This document shows, piece by piece, positions 13,182 through 25,989 of a DNA stretch of 64,000 nucleotides (its first letter is position 1; every line of letters starts with the position of its first letter). Under the pieces are notes generated by a model, which searched no databases, was not told the DNA's origin, and saw only the letters and a program-made list of their open reading frames with translations. The translations under genes were made by a program, and so were the position numbers. The DNA is from Xenoacremonium recifei (Eukaryota > Ascomycota > Sordariomycetes > Hypocreales > Nectriaceae): positions 682,001 to 746,000 of the forward strand of contig WOFQ01000014.1 of the NCBI GenBank assembly GCA_012184525.1, given 5' to 3'.

Positions 13182-15168
13182 TTGCATAACATAACGAAAT
13201 TTCGGCGCTGGGGTGTTTCATTTGCAGGGATTGGGATGGAAAAGAAAAGAAAAAAAAGGTTTTAGGAGGATCAATGCTCCGTCCGGCATCGACAGCTCGT
13301 GAAACAGAAACAACAAGACGGACGCCAAACCGACATGGCGAACGCGCCCCTCGCGTCCCGCCAATGAGAGAAAAGGGGGAGCTCAACAGGCGGTATGAGC
13401 TTGGAGCTTGGTCCAAGCCAATTCCAGATCCCCGTTGTTTGGAGATTGACCAACTCCCGACCCCGGTTTGACAATGCGAAACCACCCCGGCATAACGGAT
13501 GACGACGGAGCGTACGGAGTACGGTGCGAATATCCGTGGCTACCTAGCCGGGTGGACTCGATTAGCTCAACAAGGTGTTGGGGACAGGTTGCGGATAGCA
13601 AAGCGGGCGTGGTGGGTTGGTTAGACTCGTATTATCTGGCGTGCTCTCGTGTGGCTGCGCGTGGCTGGGGCCGAGTTCCAGTCAACGAAACAAGTGAAGG
13701 GTAGAACAACTCAACGATGATGGATGATGATTTCAACGCATCTAAAATGGGCAGCGTGGTTTGGATATTTAGTTAGACTAGGGATAATCGTTCCCAACTG
13801 TGTGAAAAAAAAGAAGAAGGATGTTTGAATGCTGGCTCTTGTCGTCCACCTCCAAATATTGCCTATCTCGCATGACTTATTCGATACCTGCATGAAAAGA
13901 GAGAACTCGTTGGGGAGGGAAACCTCTAAATATTAACAGAGATGGAGGCGGTCGGGTCATGTCAGCTGCAGTGTAGTGTCACCGGGTGTGGAAGATAAAC
14001 GTCGAGAGAATTGTATGTTTGTATGTAGACTTCGTTCTTGAATTAGTTCGAAGTCCCATGAAAACTTATTTTGTCATGACATGATTCACCATCCTCAACC
14101 AGACCTTAACTGATGTCATTTTCATCATAAGAAGTTGCAATCAAAGCACAAAGGCCTGCCTCGCCACCAACAATCGCAACCAAAGGACGCCTATTCAGAT
14201 ACCCTCGCCTTTGTTCTCTCCTCTAGAATTTGCGCCACCTACCCTACAGAAGTGCGATGGCTTACTCGTACAGTGCAGCTGGACGAGGCCGTTATTAAAC
14301 AAGGCGGCGCGGCTGCTAACCGTCTCAGAGAGCCAAAGGTCCGCCGTGCCGCCCCAGGCAGTGGCGGACGGGTCGGCCCCTAATTGGTCCATGGGGCGGC
14401 GTCCAGCCCCTAATGTCATTGGGGCCCCTGAGCATCCAGTGGGCGAACTGACGCGGGCCCTGCCCGTGAAGGTACCTCGACGCTGTGTTCTGGCGGGAAC
14501 GGTACCTCGACCCTACAGTGCAGAAACAACCCCAGCCCCTGTTTCTTCCCCCGTGCCTGTGCCCCGTGCGGCTGCAGCATCCACCCCGTCCCTTTCAATC
14601 AAGGAGCAAAACGCGTGCTGGCTTCACTGCATCCTGTATCCTCTCTGCCTCGAACTTTTGTTGACCACCTGCTGTGTCATTTTGGCGTGACCCCTTGTCG
14701 GCGAGCTCTTCAGAAGCTTCTGCTTCTTTTCCTTGCGCCTTTGCACCAGCTGCATCCCGCTCTGTCCTCGAACCTCGACATCGCCATCCTAGGGGAGATC
14801 TGGCAGTGGGACACTGTGTGTAAGCCAGGCTGATTGTTCTTTGATGGTCGGCGCGCTGATATCGAAGTTTCTGAAGGACCCAAAAGGGGGAGCGAATCCG
14901 GCATCAACACAACGCCAACCCGACGTCGAGCTTCCACATCGACTCCGAACAGCGGGATCGCAGTTCATCCCACCATTGCTGACCTTTATCTCGACCGACC
15001 CCCTCGAAATTTGTATAGCGACCTGTTTGCCCATGCATGCCTCGCCCAGGTGCCTCGCTTCGGCTCTTTAGTCCTTCCTCCGATACCTTTACAACGAACG
15101 CTTTGCCCGCCTAGCCGTCCTCGTTCCTTACTACATACTGTCTGCCCCTTGGCACCACACCCGCCTCC
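13182..15168. other. Intergenic region upstream of myosin V, about 2.0 kb
   Basis: No gene is supported. A GGTACCTCGAC sequence occurs twice (about 14471 and 14501). The 159-codon frame at 14211-14690 is low in information and unlike any family I know. This is probably the long promoter and 5' leader of the myosin gene. Confidence 0.55.
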
Positions 15169-18100
15169 ATGGCATCGACCTATGATGTCGGCACGAGAGC
15201 CTGGCAGCCCGACGCTGCTGAGGGCTGGGTAGCTTCCGAGCTCGTCAACAAGACCATCGAGGGAAACAAGGCGAAGCTCGTCTTCAAGCTTGACAATGGC
15301 GACGTGAGTTATGCGACAGCACTCCAGTATTCTCAATAGCAACGGCGACCAGCTGACCACCTATCCCACTGATAGACCAAGACTGTTGAGGTCACCGCCG
15401 AGGCCTTGCAGAGCGGCAACCATCCATCTCTGCCACCCTTGATGAATCCGACAATGCTCGAGGCCAGCGATGATCTTACGAACCTGTCTCACCTTAACGA
15501 ACCTGCCGGTACGCTCGTACTCTATAAAGCATTGCGCCGACACCTGGCGTTGGCAGCTGTGGCATGAGATGCTGACAAGGCCCTATAGTCCTCCAAGCAA
15601 TCCGGCTACGGTATCTTCAGAAGGAAATTTATACATACAGCGGTATCGTTCTGATCGCCACGAACCCTTTCGCACGAGTCGATTCTCTCTATGTACCTGG
15701 TATGGTGCAAGTCTACGCCGGGAAGCAGAGAGCGACCCAGGCACCTCACTTGTTCGCGATCGCCGAAGAGGCCTTTATGTGAGCCACGATAGAGAACCCC
15801 GGATATTTGCGCTGCACAGGACTAACGGCTGGAATAGGGACATGATTCGGGATAGCAAGAACCAGACAATTGTCGTCTCCGGAGAATCGGGTGCCGGCAA
15901 GACTGTCAGCGCCAAGTATATTATGCGCTACTTCGCGACCAGAGAGTCTCCCGACAACCCAGGAGGTCGATCGAAACGAGGTATGGAATCCATGAGCGAG
16001 ACCGAAGAACAGATTCTTGCCACCAATCCCATCATGGAGGCCTTCGGTAACGCCAAAACGACCCGAAACGACAACTCGTCACGTTTCGGAAAGTACATTG
16101 AGATCATGTTCGACAAGAAAACGAACATTATTGGGGCTAAGATCCGCACGTACCTTCTCGAGCGTTCTCGTCTTGTTTTCCAGCCACTCAAGGAGCGAAA
16201 CTACCATATCTTCTACCAGCTTGTTGCTGGCGCTTCTGAGAAGGAGCGCCAGGAGCTCAACATCCTCCCTATTGAGCAGTTTGAGTACCTCAACCAAGGA
16301 AACTGCCCGAAAATCGATGGAGTCGACGACAAGGCCGAGTTTGAAGCCACAAAGAAGTCGCTTGGCACAATTGGTGTCCCCAACGCCCAGCAGAGTGAGA
16401 TCTTTAAGCTCCTGGCTGGTCTCCTGCATCTTGGAAACGTAAAGATCACGGCCTCCCGAAATGATAGTGTTCTGGCTCCGACAGAACCATCTCTGGAACG
16501 GGCTTGCGCGATTCTTGGTGTTAACGCTACCGAGTTCGCCAAGTGGATTGTCAAGAAGCAGCTCGTGACTCGAGGCGAGAAGATTACGTCCAATTTGTCA
16601 CAGGCGCAGGCCATTGTTGTTCGTGACTCCGTAGCCAAGTTCATTTACTCGAGCTTGTTTGACTGGCTTGTTGACATCATCAACCGGAGTCTCGCCACCG
16701 AGGAGGTTCTTGAGCGTGTCAACTCCTTCATTGGTGTTCTTGATATCTACGGTTTCGAACACTTCGCCAAGAACTCGTTCGAGCAGTTCTGTATCAACTA
16801 CGCCAACGAGAAGCTTCAGCAAGAGTTCAATCAACATGTCTTCAAGCTCGAGCAGGAGGAATATTTGAGGGAGCAGATTGACTGGACCTTCATCGACTTC
16901 TCTGACAACCAGCCGTGTATTGATTTGATCGAAGGAAAACTGGGAATCTTGTCTCTTCTGGATGAAGAGTCGCGACTTCCTATGGGATCCGACGATCAAT
17001 TCGTCAACAAGCTGCACCATAACTATGGCTCCGACAAGCACAAGTTTTACAAGAAGCCTAGGTTTGGCAAGTCCGCGTTTACCGTTTGCCATTACGCTAT
17101 CGATGTCACCTACGAATCTGAGGGTTTCATCGAGAAGAACCGCGACACTGTCCCAGATGAACATATGGCTGTTCTGCGTGCTACCGGGAATGACTTCCTC
17201 AAACAGGTCCTGGAGGCTGCTGCCGCCGCCCGAGAGAAAGACTCAGCTTCGGCATCTTCCAATGCTGTCAAGCCCGCCGGTGGTAGAAAGATCGGCGTGG
17301 CTGTCAACAGGAAGCCGACTCTTGGAGGAATTTTCCGTTCCTCTCTGATCGAGCTGATGTATACCATCAACAACACCGACGTTCACTACATTCGTTGTAT
17401 CAAACCCAACGAAGCCAAGGAGGCCTGGCAATTTGAGGGCCCCATGGTCCTCAGCCAGCTTCGTGCTTGTGGTGTTCTTGAGACGGTCCGTATCAGCTGT
17501 GCTGGATATCCAACACGATGGACCTACGAGGAGTTCGCCCTGCGGTACTACATGCTTGTGCCGTCCAACCAGTGGACGGCGGAGATCCGAGTGATGGCTG
17601 ATGCTATTCTCAAGAAAGCCTTGGGAACCAGCACCAGTCCTGGCATGGATAAGTATCAGCTTGGTCTGACAAAGATCTTCTTCCGAGCCGGTATGCTCGC
17701 TTTCTTGGAAAATTTGCGAACCAACCGACTCAACGAATGCGCCATCATGATTCAGAAGAACTTGAGAGCCAAGTACTACCGACGTCGCTATTTGGAGGCT
17801 CGGGAGTCGATTGTCTTGACGCAGTCTGCCATCAGGGCTTATATGGCCAGGAAGGAAGCTCAGGAGCTGCGAAAGATCAGGGCCGCTACCACCATCCAGA
17901 GAGTCTGGCGTGGACAGAAGCAGCGCAAGAACTTCCTCCGCATCCGGAAGGATATGATTATGTTCGAGTCGGCTGCCAAGGGATACCTCCGAAGGAAGAA
18001 TATCATGGAAACTCGCGTTGGCAATGCTGCGTTGTTGATCCAGAGAGTCTGGCGATCACGAACCCAACTCCGCTCCTGGAGGCAGTATCGCAAGAAGGTT

Positions 18101-20289
18101 GTTCTCATCCAGAGCCTGTGGCGTGGACGACTTGCCCGACGGGAGTACAAGAAGGTTCGCGAGGAGGCTCGCGATCTCAAGCAGATTTCATACAAGCTGG
18201 AGAACAAGGTTGTGGAGCTGACGCAGTCTCTGGGATCCATGAAGGAGAAGAACAAGAACCTTGTATCACAGGTGGAGAACTACGAGGGACAGATCAAGTC
18301 GTGGAAGAACCGCCACAACGCTCTCGAAGCGCGAACAAAGGAACTGCAGACCGAGGCCAACCAAGCAGGCATTGCTGTGGCGAGACTCCAGGCGATGGAA
18401 GACGAGATGAAGAAGCTGCAACAAGCGTTCGACGAATCCACATTGAACATCAAGAGGATGCAGGAAGAAGAGCGGGAGCTGAGAGAGTCTCTTCGAGCTA
18501 CGAGCTCGGAGTTGGAGACAGCAAAGAGAACGAGCACCCAGCAAGAGAAGGACAACCTGAGCCTGAGGCAGGAACTCGAGGCCCTCAGAGACGCCTTGGA
18601 GGTTGCGCGGAGGAACGTGCCCGTCAATGGAGAATTGGCGAACGGAAACTCTGCGGTGGTTCCGGCTACATCTGGGCTCATCAACCTTGTATCGTCGAAG
18701 AAGCCTAAGCGACGCAGTGCTGGTGCCGAACCCCGAGAAGTCGACCGTTTCAGCGCTACGTACAACCCGCGGCCAGTCTCAATGGCTGTCACTGGAACGG
18801 CCCATCGGCAAAACCTGTCGGGCACAACCTTCATCCCAGGTGTCGATAATATCGAGATTGAGCTTGAGAGCCTTCTTGCGGATGAGGATGGCCTAAACGA
18901 GGAAGTCACCATGGGCTTGATCCGAAACCTGAAGATCCCGTCACCCAACACCACACCACCTCCGTCAGACAAGGAGGTTCTCTTCCCCTCATACTTAATT
19001 AACTTGGTCACATCGGAGATGTGGAATAATGGTTTCGTCAAGGAGTCGGAACGCTTCTTGGCAAACGTAATGCAGTCTATTCAGCAAGAAGTTATGCAGC
19101 ACGATGGAGATGAGGCCGTCAACCCAGGAGCTTTCTGGCTCTCTAATGTGCACGAGATGCTCTCGTTTGTCTTCTTGGCCGAGGACTGGTACGAAGCGCA
19201 AAAGTCGGACAACTACGAGTACGACCGACTCTTGGAGATCGTCAAGCACGACCTGGAGAGCTTGGAATTCAACATCTACCATACCTGGATGAAAGTGTTG
19301 AAGAAGAAGTTACAGAAGATGATCATCCCTGCTATCATCGAGTCACAGTCTCTGCCAGGTTTCGTCACCAATGAGAGCAGCCGATTCCTCGGGAAGCTGC
19401 TGCAGTCCAACTCAACCCCTGCCTACAGCATGGACAACTTGCTCAGCTTGCTTAACAGTGTCTTCCGTGCCATGAAGGCTTACTATTTGGAGGATTCCAT
19501 CATCACGCAAACAATCACGGAGCTTCTGCGACTTGTTGGTGTGACGGCATTCAACGACTTGCTTATGCGACGAAACTTCCTCTCCTGGAAGCGTGGCCTC
19601 CAGATCAACTACAACATCACTCGCATCGAGGAATGGTGCAAGAGCCATGATATGCCCGAAGGCACACTTCAGCTGGAACATCTCATGGTCAGTTGATTAT
19701 CGATATGGAATGAAAAGGAGAGTAACTAACATCTATTTTAGCAAGCGACTAAGCTCCTGCAGCTGAAGAAGGCGACATTGAACGATATCGAGATCATTCA
19801 GGATATCTGCTGGATGTGAGTATTTTAATTCTGGCATACTCCACGCACCTCTGACAAATGATAGGCTATCACCGAACCAGATCCAGAAGCTTCTGAACCA
19901 ATACCTTGTCGCCGACTACGAGCAGCCTATTAACGGAGAGATTATGAAAGCTGTGGCATCACGGGTGACGGAGAAGAGCGATGTCTTGCTTCTCCAAGCC
20001 GTAGATATGGAGGACAGTGGTCCATATGAGATCGCTGAACCCCGTGTAATCACGGCGTTGGAGACATACACACCTTCTTGTAAGCCATGACGGATTCAAG
20101 GTTCTTTTTCACAAGAATCACATTTGCTAACAAACTCGTCTAGGGCTTCAAACTCCGCGTCTCAAGAGGCTGGCCGAGATAGTGTCAGCACAGGCCATTG
20201 CTCAACAAGAGAAATTGGAGTACACCGATGGCGAGGAGTTCGATGAACAGGACGAGTTGGCCGAGGTTGATGTCGAGGCCGAGCAGTAA
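15169..20289 (+). CDS. myo2: Class V myosin heavy chain
   Basis: Seven exons (15169-15303, 15376-15508, 15589-15778, 15838-19687, 19742-19815, 19865-20079, 20144-20289) give 1580 residues, normal for fungal Myo2/MyoE. In order: SH3-like N-terminus, motor domain with P-loop GESGAGKT at 168-175, switch I NDNSSRFGKY at about 230, switch II DIYGFEHF at about 455, actin-binding region, about six IQ motifs at roughly 780-910 (IQRVWRGQKQR and relatives) that bind calmodulin light chains, a coiled coil to about 1080, and a globular cargo tail of the dilute (DIL) type from about 1200. It carries secretory vesicles and organelles along actin to the growing tip. The introns near the start are partly open in frame, so an unspliced reading looks longer at its N-terminus than the true exon 4. 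Confidence 0.96.
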
Positions 20290-20767
20290 GTAGTCTTTCG
20301 AGGCTTAGAGAAGGAAACGCGAGATGGACATGTCAAATGCACATAACGGATAGAGGGCCGCATTTTCTGGGTGTTCGATGTTGATTTTCTACCGCGGCAG
20401 GGGGTAACGGAGCGGATTTGGAGGACTTCATCACATATGCTATCTAAACTATTTACTCGGACGCTCATCATGTATCAAGAGAAGCCTGCTGCTTTTCAGA
20501 GGAGGAGAAAGAGAAAGAGGCAAAGAGAAGGGAGATGAGACGATAAGATGGGAATGACCAGACAGCGGAAGATGTCGATTGTAAGATGATATATGGTTTA
20601 TTTGGAGAGAGCACGCTTTGTTGGGTTTCCCGCCTTTATGACACCAACAGCCCCGATATGTGCATTATTCTGTGTGCGCACATGGACAATGATATTAGTG
20701 GCTGAAGAGAATACAATCCACCATAATCTTGTGCCAGTCGATTCAACAAGACATTTTCACCATCACA
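20290..20767. other. Intergenic region
   Basis: The 3' flank of myosin V and promoter of the AK6 gene. No gene is seen. Confidence 0.6.
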
Positions 20768-21401
20768 ATGAGAACATCACCAAATATTATTGTGACGGGT
20801 ACGCCCGGAGTAGGCAAGACGACGCACTGCGAGGTCCTGGCGGAGAAGACTGGCCTGCGCCATCTCTCAGTGAACCAAGTAGTGAAGGACAAGGAATGTC
20901 ATGAAGGCTGGAGCGACGAGTATCACAGTTGGATCGTGGATGAGGACAAGGTGAGGGAACAAATGACCTAATGCGAGGCTTGTTGCTGACCTGGAATCGC
21001 CATTCTAGTTGCTGGATGAGATAGAGGCTGATGTCAAAGCTGGTGGCTGCATCATCGATTGGCACGCCTGTGACCTCTTCCCTGAGAGCTGGATCGACCT
21101 TGTAGTCGTGCTCCGGGTAGACTCAACCACTCTCTACGACAGACTCAAGGCTCGGTAAGATTCTATAGCTTTGCCCAGCAGAGCTTGCGATGCTGATAGT
21201 CCATGCAGAAACTACCCCGAGTCCAAGCTCCAAGAGAATCTCGACTCCGAGATCATGGAGGTGCTCCTTCAGGAGGCGCGTGACGCTTTCGCCCCCGAAA
21301 TTGTCATCGAGCTTACGAGCAACAAGACCGATGAGATGGAAGCCAACGTTGATCGGATAGAGGCATGGATCAAGCAATGGAAGCAGGACAACGAACAATA
21401 A
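20768..21401 (+). CDS. fap7: Adenylate kinase isoenzyme 6 homolog, ribosome maturation ATPase
   Basis: Exons 20768-20950, 21009-21154 and 21209-21401 total 522 bases, 173 residues, the size of human AK6. The Walker A motif GTPGVGKTTH is at residues 10-19, followed by LRHLSVNQVVKD, a lid-like region and the IIDWHACDLFPE segment typical of the family. Fap7 binds Rps14 and drives a late cleavage step in 18S rRNA maturation; it also has weak adenylate kinase activity. It lies 224 bases upstream of the ITPase gene on the same strand. Confidence 0.94.
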
Positions 21402-21625
21402 ATAGTGATTTCGGGGGTCATGTTGCTGGCATGGTAAAAAAAATTACAGGCGGTGGAGGGGAAATATGCATTTATCGGTGGAGTTTGAGTAAAAGGACCA
21501 CAAGAGGCACCTTTCGGTTGATTCAGCGAATTGAAGAATTGCAACTCCACCGCAGGGGATATCGTCGAGTTGTTAATTTCTCCCATTCATTATCACTGAC
21601 ACGTCTACCCCTCGTATTGTCCAAG

Positions 21626-22465
21626 ATGGCGGCGCCTTGTGTGAATTTCGTCACTGGCAACGCCAACAAGCTTAAGGAGGTCAAGGCCATCCTTGAGCCT
21701 GGGATCGAGGTCCAGAGCAAGGCTCTGGATCTGGAGGAGGTGCAAGGAACTCTGGAAGAAGTGACCGAGTCAAAATGTCGCCGAGCAGCCGAGCTGGTAA
21801 GGCCTATTATTGAATGCTGCGAGCTGCTTTTGGGCAGTGCTAAATCCAGAGTTTCAGATCCAAGGTCCAGTGCTTGTTGAAGATACATCGCTATGCTACG
21901 CCGCATTGGGCGGTCTTCCCGGGCCATATATGTATGCAATCCAATTCAATCCAAAAAGCCCTTCCCTCTTATGAAACAACGCTGACCCGCTCCCGCTAAG
22001 TAAATGGTTCCTGGCTGCCACCGGCCACGAGGGCCTGAACAACCTCCTCGCCGCGTACACGGACAAGTCCGCCGAGGCTGTCTGCACCTTTGGCTACTGC
22101 GAAGGGCCTGGCCATGAGGTCATTCTGTTTCAAGGCCGCTGTCCAGTATGTACCTGACCTTCCATTTATCTGTATATTGACTGATTATCTCAGGGCAAGA
22201 TTGTTCCTGCTCGAGGACCCCCTGATTTTGGTTTGTTCCCTTTCTAGTTGTCCATCTTAGAGCTAAGCTGAACTTTGGTGTAGGATGGGATCCTATTTTT
22301 GAATACGAGGGTCAAACGTAAGTTAATCTTAGCCAGTCGTTTTCTTCTAGTACTCTTGCTTATCTGCATAGTTTTGCCGAAATGGACAAGGCAGAGAAGA
22401 ACAAGATCTCGCACCGTAGTCGTGCTTTGGCTAAGTTGCAAGATTGGTTCAAAGAGAAGCAATAA
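21626..22465 (+). CDS. ham1: Inosine triphosphate pyrophosphatase (HAM1/ITPA)
   Basis: Six exons (21626-21796, 21858-21931, 22001-22145, 22194-22230, 22284-22317, 22372-22465) total 555 bases, 184 residues; yeast Ham1 has 197. Key blocks are FVTGNANKLKEV (substrate loop), GPVLVEDTSLCYAALGG, GLPGPYIKWF, PARGPPDFGWDPIFEYEG and KNKISHRSRAL. Four of these blocks span exon junctions and only appear after splicing, which confirms the model. The enzyme hydrolyses ITP, dITP and XTP to monophosphates and so keeps deaminated purines out of DNA and RNA. It converges on the C78 peptidase gene with a 118-base gap. Confidence 0.95.
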
Positions 22466-22583
22466 GCCATCGGAACAGAATTGCCTCGCTACAGCTCTCA
22501 CCGTGATGAGCCTTCGCGGGGTATCAGACTGGTTCACACCGTGGTTAGAGATTACTCAGAGAAGATATGCCCAAGGAGTCTTA

Positions 22584-24281
22584 CTAGAGGACTTCAAATT
22601 CGCTATACTTGCGTAAATAGCTCGAGTCTCGACGATAAGGGATCAATGTGTCATCAACTGTAGCTGGTTTATGTCGAAATACCTTGCCCACGAGCTGCCT
22701 CATCTTGCCGGAGTCGTGGAAGCTGGGATCGAATACAAGAAGATTGACCTGGCCGTTCATCATCTTCTCGAGTCCCACGATAGTCAAAGAATGCCCTGTG
22801 ATCATCGTTTAGCATACACCAGTCCCGCGTTCTGTAAGGGTTAATTTTCTCACCTGGGTGTTGAAGGTATATGGGTGGGAGCTTGGTGATGCGAATGCGG
22901 TCTTCCGGGTTGTCGACACCACCTTGGAAGTACGTCTCGATGGCGTGAAGAAGAAGATTCATCGCTTTGCCTTTCTCCTTGTCCTTGAAAGCTTGCACAG
23001 AACACGGTACGTTTAAACTACAGAAAACCGCTTGTGCCTAGTGATGGTCAGCTATGAGCTTGCCACGGTATACAGAGATGGTCTATGAAGCCCGTACTTC
23101 CGGAGTTCCGATGTATTTTCTGGTTCCCTTGACCCCGCCAGTTTCGACGCGTCCCTGAGAGTTGAAGCCCATGTCCCACGCATTCTCGATGAGGTCTTGA
23201 ATCTGAAATATGCTGGGAAATGTAGGGCCGAATCGTTCAGCTCCCGCAGATCGCGCGCCAATGATGTGAGACGTGAGCATCTGGATATTGCGATAACCGC
23301 AGAAGCCACCTATGCGAGTCAAAAATAGTTCTGTGCCAATTATCAAGCAACTTACCTTCTCGCTTGAGCTTGGAAATATGCTTGACGTGCCTGTGACATA
23401 GGTAGGCGTACTGTGTGGAGGGGTTCTGTTCGAGGAGTTGGTATAGAACCGGCATGATACCTGGAGTATTGGGTGAGCTGCGATTCAGGGATGGAGCAGA
23501 GATAGGCTAGGTCAAGATACCTTCGTTGACGACTTGGCCTTCCGTCTCGAGTAGGGTCACAAGCCAATCCGGCATCTGCTTCTCATGCGCGAATCGACCC
23601 AGCTGAGCTTTCTACAGGAGAATACGTTAGAATCTCGGCAACTATCTTGGGAGAAGAGCATACCCCTAGTCGTGCAGTCTTTCGACTTGTTTGTCCTTCC
23701 TGCGGTAAGGTGCTCTTATCAGCAACGCTATCGTCTGGCTTTCCAATAGGGATTGATTCCTCCTTCTCTTGGGTGTTCGCATGCTTCTTATCCCTATGTC
23801 GAGAGCGCTGATTGGTTTCGCGGGTGTCTCGTGACTTTTGGCCGCTGAAGATGTCTTTCCAAGCCTGGATAGCGCCGGCTTGTCGGGCATGGCCCTTACT
23901 ACTTGTCGAGATGACATGTGAAGAGGAGGAAACGTCCGACTTGGGAGGTCTACTTGAAGGTCCTTTGGTTGGCTCAGGGGTACCTTGACCTTCAAGTTCA
24001 TGAAGCTCCAAGTGAAAAGCAAGCTCATCTTGGGGGACTTGTTCACCACAGGCATCGTGAGGACAAAGAACAAGCTGATTAGAAGCAATAAAAGGCGAGG
24101 GGCTTTCGGAGTGGTGTGCTTCAATGTGCTGCAGAATACTAGTAAGTCAACCTGTTGCCCGAGCCTCTTTTCGTCGGCTGCTTCGGGGTGTCGGATTTAC
24201 ACATACCAGCAGGACTTCATACTCGCCCTCGGCGGGTATGAAGCCACAGAACGGGCATTTTGTCGATGGGGAGTCGCTCAT
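22584..24281 (-). CDS. C78-family peptidase with N-terminal zinc fingers (ZUP1/ZUFSP-like)
   Basis: The first exon (24281-24207) reads MSDSPSTKCPFCGFIPAEG; the second begins at 24128 with HIEAHHSES, completing a C2H2-like finger. A second finger-like unit follows (CPHDACGEQ...HLELHE). After a basic, low-complexity linker come the C78 catalytic blocks: FCGYRNIQM (Cys), FDPSFHD (Asp) and HPGHSLTIVGLE (His). The protein ends SYLRKYSEFEVL. About five or six introns are needed and only the outer ones were placed exactly; the product should be roughly 430-450 residues. Family members of this layout are ZUP1, which cleaves K63-linked ubiquitin chains in genome maintenance, and the UFM1 peptidases. 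The finger layout favours the ZUP1 type. Substrate is inferred, not shown. Confidence 0.85.
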
Positions 24282-25283
24282 AGCAATAGAGAACACGATG
24301 TTTCGGGTAGCTCTTTCATGAGTGTAGTTCGGACGTTGGTTGACTATAGCACTGTAGTGTGAGCAAGTCTACGGTATCAGGTCTTCGGTAGCAATGCGAC
24401 CGGTGAGCAACGAAGCGTCATAAAAAAAAGATTTGGCAACAAAGTCTGCAATGCGATGTCGCGCGTCCCATATGCTTGAGGCGATGCTGGCAAACTCAAG
24501 CGCTGCATCTTGGTTTAGACGAGGTTGCAAGTCTGCTAGGATGTCAGAGTACAAAGACTTACATCGTCCCGAAATCCAGATCGGGGTTGAGAAGGTGCGA
24601 AACGGTCTTTTCGGTGCTTCTGATATTGATCAACAGTTTGAGATTGCTTTTCAAAGCCAAACACTATTTTTGTATGAGGGAAGGTCATGAAACAATACGC
24701 CTCCTGCTGACATGGCGCAGCACGGGTTACTGGTTGCCCAACGGAGAATGCGAGTCGAGATTAGGGGGCATTCATGTAGCGGAGGGAGGAGATCGGATAG
24801 ACGAATACCGGCAACAACGCTGCGACACGATAGGGTAGGTAGATCAGTCGCGAGGAGTCTGGATCAGATCAAATCATGAGAGCCGGTAGAGATCAAATAT
24901 AACCAAGAAAAAAAGAAAGAAGAAACATATTCCAGACACCTCAATGATTGCCTTATATATATTTTGGTACGGAAAGAAGGTATTATTACTCAAGTCAAGC
25001 GCCCTGCCCCTCCAATATCTGCAACGTATTATCAAGCCTGAGTTTCCTCTGGAAAACAAACAACCAAAACTTATATTCTAATGACAAAAATACAGAGTAG
25101 CCAATAATTCGTCTAGAACCATGGCGCATTGGATCCTAAGTAACGGGAATCCACCGCGGGACAAGCATCATTATGATGCGACCACCGTCAATTTCACTGT
25201 GGGCATCCTGCACTGCCACCTCACCTTCAGCGCCGTCATTCATTCGAAGCCTAGGAGCGATGGTCGAAACACAACCGAGAACA
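24282..25283. other. Intergenic region between the C78 peptidase start and the Rheb gene end
   Basis: It holds the peptidase promoter and the Rheb 3' flank. A protein-like minus-strand frame at 24369-24554 (ADLQPRLNQDAALEFAS) and a neighbouring stretch at about 24590-24690 could be parts of a small gene, but I found no join in frame. Confidence 0.45.
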
Positions 25284-25989
25284 CTACATGAGGAGGCAGT
25301 TGCCCTTCTCGGGCGCCTCGCCCGGGTTCTGCGACTTCTCAATCTGCGCTATCAGAAGCTCGAATGCTTTACCGACGTTCTCGTTATATCGTGCGCTCGC
25401 TTCAGTCCAGCCGCACTGGAACTTCTCTGCCAGCTTCTTGCCCTCATCGACGCTGACCTGCCGTTGCTCGGGGCGCAGATCGCTCTTGTTGCCGACAATG
25501 ACGATTGGGACGGACTCGGTACCCTGATGACAGAAGAGACTAGTCAGCGAAGGGACGGATCCAGATGCGTCGCAGGCTGCGTGTACTCACAAGATGATTG
25601 AGAATCTTCTCCCGGATGACCTGTACCATCTCAAAGGACGGCAGCGACGACACCGAGTACACTAGCATATAGCCATGGATGCCAATGAAATGCTTGGAGT
25701 TGAGGATGCTGTATTCATCCTGGCCGGCGGTGTCGACAATCTCGGTCGAGTAGTCCTGGCCCTTATACCGGATTGTTTTGCTAAACGTATTCTCGATCGT
25801 CGGATAATAGCTATCCACAAAGTGGCCGTCGACGAATTGCACCGCCAGGGATGATTTGCCTGTGATGAAGGAGGGTTGCGATCAGGTACTGTCACATGCT
25901 GTTGGGCTGCCTCATTCGAGGAGGGGTCAAGACTCACCAACGGATCGGCTCCCAACGATGGCGACCTTCCTCTGCTTGGGCGACGGCAT
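25284..25989 (-). CDS. rhb1: Rheb-type small GTPase (TOR activator)
   Basis: Exons 25989-25938, 25859-25591 and 25523-25284 total 561 bases, 186 residues. G-box motifs are all present: GSRSVGKSS (P-loop; Ser-Val rather than Gly-Gly, as expected of Rheb), effector YYPTIENTF, DTAGQDEY, GNKSD and EASA. The protein ends KGNCLLM, a CAAX box for prenylation. Rheb binds and activates TOR complex 1 on internal membranes; in fungi it also affects arginine and lysine uptake. A same-strand 212-codon frame overlaps its start in another frame, but it has no domain and is treated as chance. Confidence 0.95.

Noticed and set aside
14211..14690. 159-codon plus-strand frame upstream of myosin V
   Set aside because: No domain, odd composition, and it lies in the long promoter and leader region.
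17737..18708. 323-codon second frame inside myosin V
   Set aside because: It overlaps the IQ and coiled-coil region in another frame; the true frame is conserved.
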